Positions 59,571-60,902 of a stretch of DNA of 60,902 nt are shown one piece after another. The position numbers were made by a program, and so were the translations under genes. The notes beneath the pieces were generated by a model. That model did not search any database. It was not told the DNA's origin and saw nothing but the letters and a program-made list of their open reading frames with translations. Where the stretch lies: NCBI GenBank assembly GCA_900553365.1, contig USDL01000005.1, forward strand, positions 1-60,902. The letters run 5' to 3'. The stretch's first letter is position 1. Every line of letters starts with the position of its first letter. The stretch is from an uncultured Clostridium sp. (GTDB lineage: Bacteria; Bacillota; Clostridia; TANB77; CAG-508).

Positions 59571-60902
59571 ATGAAAAAGATGCAAAAGGTTATAAAAGAC
59601 GTATTTCAAGATTTTAAAAAAGAAAGTAATATTCAAGAAGCACAAATTCAAAAAATGAATTTATATAAAAAAAGCAACAAGTTAGAGGTAGATATTTTAA
59701 GTCAAAATCAGCTAAAAGTTCAAGAATTAGCTGATTTTGAATCTTATTTATCAACAAGATTTAACATTCAGACAATAATAATTGATGTAAAATATCCAGA
59801 AAAACTTGAGCTAATTCACACACTTGAAGATGATTGGAATGACATTATAAAATATGTATCTTCAAAATTCCCAATCACAAAATCAATTTTAAAAGGAAGC
59901 ACTATTTGCTTAGATGAGAACAGTGCAGAAATCAATTTGAAAAGCAAAAGCTCAGAGTTTTTACATGCATATTCAGTAGATAGTGTTTTAGAAAAGCTAT
60001 TTATGAATGTATATGGCAGGAAATATAGAGTTACATACAATGAAAATATTTCAGCAGAGGAGATAAATGAGCAACGCCATCTATTAGAAGAATTGCAAGA
60101 TAATGTTTGTAAAAATATGATAAATAATATGAACTTTATTGCAGAAGAAAATAAAAAGGCAGCTCAAGAATTAAAACAAGAGCAAAAAGCAGAAAAAAGT
60201 GCTGGAACTATAGAGGAAGAGCCAGAAGAGGAAACACCTTTAATCATTGGAAGAAGTGCAAATATCAAGGAGCAAATTGTAAAAATAAAAGACTTAACAG
60301 CAGATTACGGAAAAGTTGCTTTGCAAGGAAAAGTAATAAGAACTGATTCAAGAGAATTAAAAAATGGCAAAACTTTAGTAATGTTTGATGTATACGATGG
60401 AACAAGCACAATTACTTGTAAATCATTCGTTGAACCAGAAAAAGTTCAAAAGGTTATGGCAAGAATCAAACCAAAAATAAGAGTAAAACTACAAGGGAAT
60501 GCAGCTTATGATAACTTTGCAAAAGAGCTTGGAGTAATTGCAAATGTAGTAATAGAATTGCCACCACAAGCAGAAATTACAAGACAGGATAATAGCATGA
60601 CAAAACGTGTAGAACTACACATGCACACCCAAATGAGCCAAATGGATGCTATTACACCAGCAAAAGAACTAATAAAACGAGCTGCATCATGGGGAATGAA
60701 ATCAGTTGCAATTACAGACCATGGTGTTGTACAAGCTTTTCCAGAAGCAAAACATGCAGTTGATGACTTAGGATTAGATATAAAAGTTATATATGGTGTT
60801 GAGGCATATTTTGTTCCAGATGATGAAATACCAGAAGGAGAAGATGGCTGGAAAAAGGTTAAACCATATCATGCAATAATACTTACACAAACACAAAAAG
60901 GA
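59571..60902 (+). CDS. polC: DNA polymerase III alpha subunit, PolC type (N-terminal part)
   Basis: The main replicative polymerase of low-GC Gram-positives. The frame is open from ATG 59571 (GAGGGAGC upstream) to the window end, about 444 codons, and is cut there. Visible parts are an N-terminal helical region, an OB-type domain (VALQGKVIRTDSRELKNGKT and FDVYDGTSTITCKSF) and the start of the PHP domain with VELHMHTQMSQMDAI and VAITDHGVVQAF. Exonuclease and polymerase domains would lie beyond the window. No in-frame CGG is present in this part. Confidence 0.95.
   Translation, partial: MKKMQKVIKDVFQDFKKESNIQEAQIQKMNLYKKSNKLEVDILSQNQLKVQELADFESYLSTRFNIQTIIIDVKYPEKLELIHTLEDDWNDIIKYVSSKFPITKSILKGSTICLDENSAEINLKSKSSEFLHAYSVDSVLEKLFMNVYGRKYRVTYNENISAEEINEQRHLLEELQDNVCKNMINNMNFIAEENKKAAQELKQEQKAEKSAGTIEEEPEEETPLIIGRSANIKEQIVKIKDLTADYGKVALQGKVIRTDSRELKNGKTLVMFDVYDGTSTITCKSFVEPEKVQKVMARIKPKIRVKLQGNAAYDNFAKELGVIANVVIELPPQAEITRQDNSMTKRVELHMHTQMSQMDAITPAKELIKRAASWGMKSVAITDHGVVQAFPEAKHAVDDLGLDIKVIYGVEAYFVPDDEIPEGEDGWKKVKPYHAIILTQTQKG

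Overview
The window is AT-rich (roughly 30 % G+C by eye) and reads as a chromosome segment of a Gram-positive, endospore-forming Firmicute, most likely an uncultured gut Clostridia lineage. Support comes from sporulation genes (spoIIE, gpr, ytxC, a spoIVFA/spoIVFB-like pair), Gram-positive PolC, LPXTG-anchored surface proteins, RNase III, RecD2, GdpP, and sigma-A promoters (TTGACA/TATAAT, 17 bp) with strong AGGAGG ribosome sites. There is no CRISPR array, insertion sequence or prophage. The only clearly decayed gene is an ORF6N-type remnant at 55.3-56.0 kb.

The main observation is a recoding pattern. Eight conserved genes (thiN, sua5/ywlC, gpr, comM, dprA, cdsA, rseP and a NitT/TauT-type ABC permease) are each broken into overlapping ORFs. 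At all 11 break points the zero-frame codon is CGG. Skipping its C (+1) makes the next triplet GGN and restores the protein with glycine at that place, often a family-invariant one (HELGHF of RseP, SLGPK of GPR, VGLPD and PKPGE of ComM). I scanned both strands for other in-frame CGG. In intact conserved genes I found none, although CGT, CGC and CGA are used as arginine. The simplest reading is that CGG is not an arginine codon here and that CGGN is decoded as one glycine with a +1 shift. A systematic sequence artefact is the alternative to exclude.

Layout. 0-4.1 kb: end of tRNA-Gly(GCC) and a large thioester/SpaA/repeat surface adhesin. 4.2-14.3 kb: pta-ackA, then a housekeeping run thiN-rnc-radical SAM-sua5-recD2-recG. 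14.4-16.6 kb: a Cys/His-rich repeat surface protein. 16.7-21.1 kb: gpr, converging with ytxC, a GH57 branching enzyme and a DUF4912 protein. 21.4-28.2 kb: gdpP, spoIIE, two small genes, spoIVFA-like and spoIVFB-like. 28.2-32.3 kb: a prepilin-like gene with an in-frame UAG, a membrane protein, tatD and a FemAB-like transferase. 32.4-36.6 kb: lemA, a second Cys/His-rich LPXTG protein and a G5/3D wall protein. 36.8-40.8 kb: comM-dprA-yraN, an SDR and a CBM protein. 40.9-46.9 kb: two XRE regulators, VanW protein, tgt, WG-repeat protein and a small membrane protein. 47-51.7 kb: DUF421-DUF4363, uppS-cdsA-rseP and rpsF-ssb-rpsR. 51.7-59.1 kb: two ABC importers, xpt and a HAD phosphatase. 59.2 kb to the end: a small ORF and the start of polC.

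Regulatory DNA is rich. Three cell-envelope genes share 11-bp-spaced (T/G)(A/G)TTAC boxes that resemble WalR/PhoB-type sites. Two TGTCGAA (Spo0A-like) boxes precede comM-dprA. spoIIE has the long-spacer promoter typical of Spo0A-activated sigma-A promoters. Two genes of the sporulation cluster start directly at the U-tract of a terminator-like hairpin that contains their Shine-Dalgarno. A polar amino-acid importer is preceded by a leader-peptide/alternative-hairpin/terminator arrangement.
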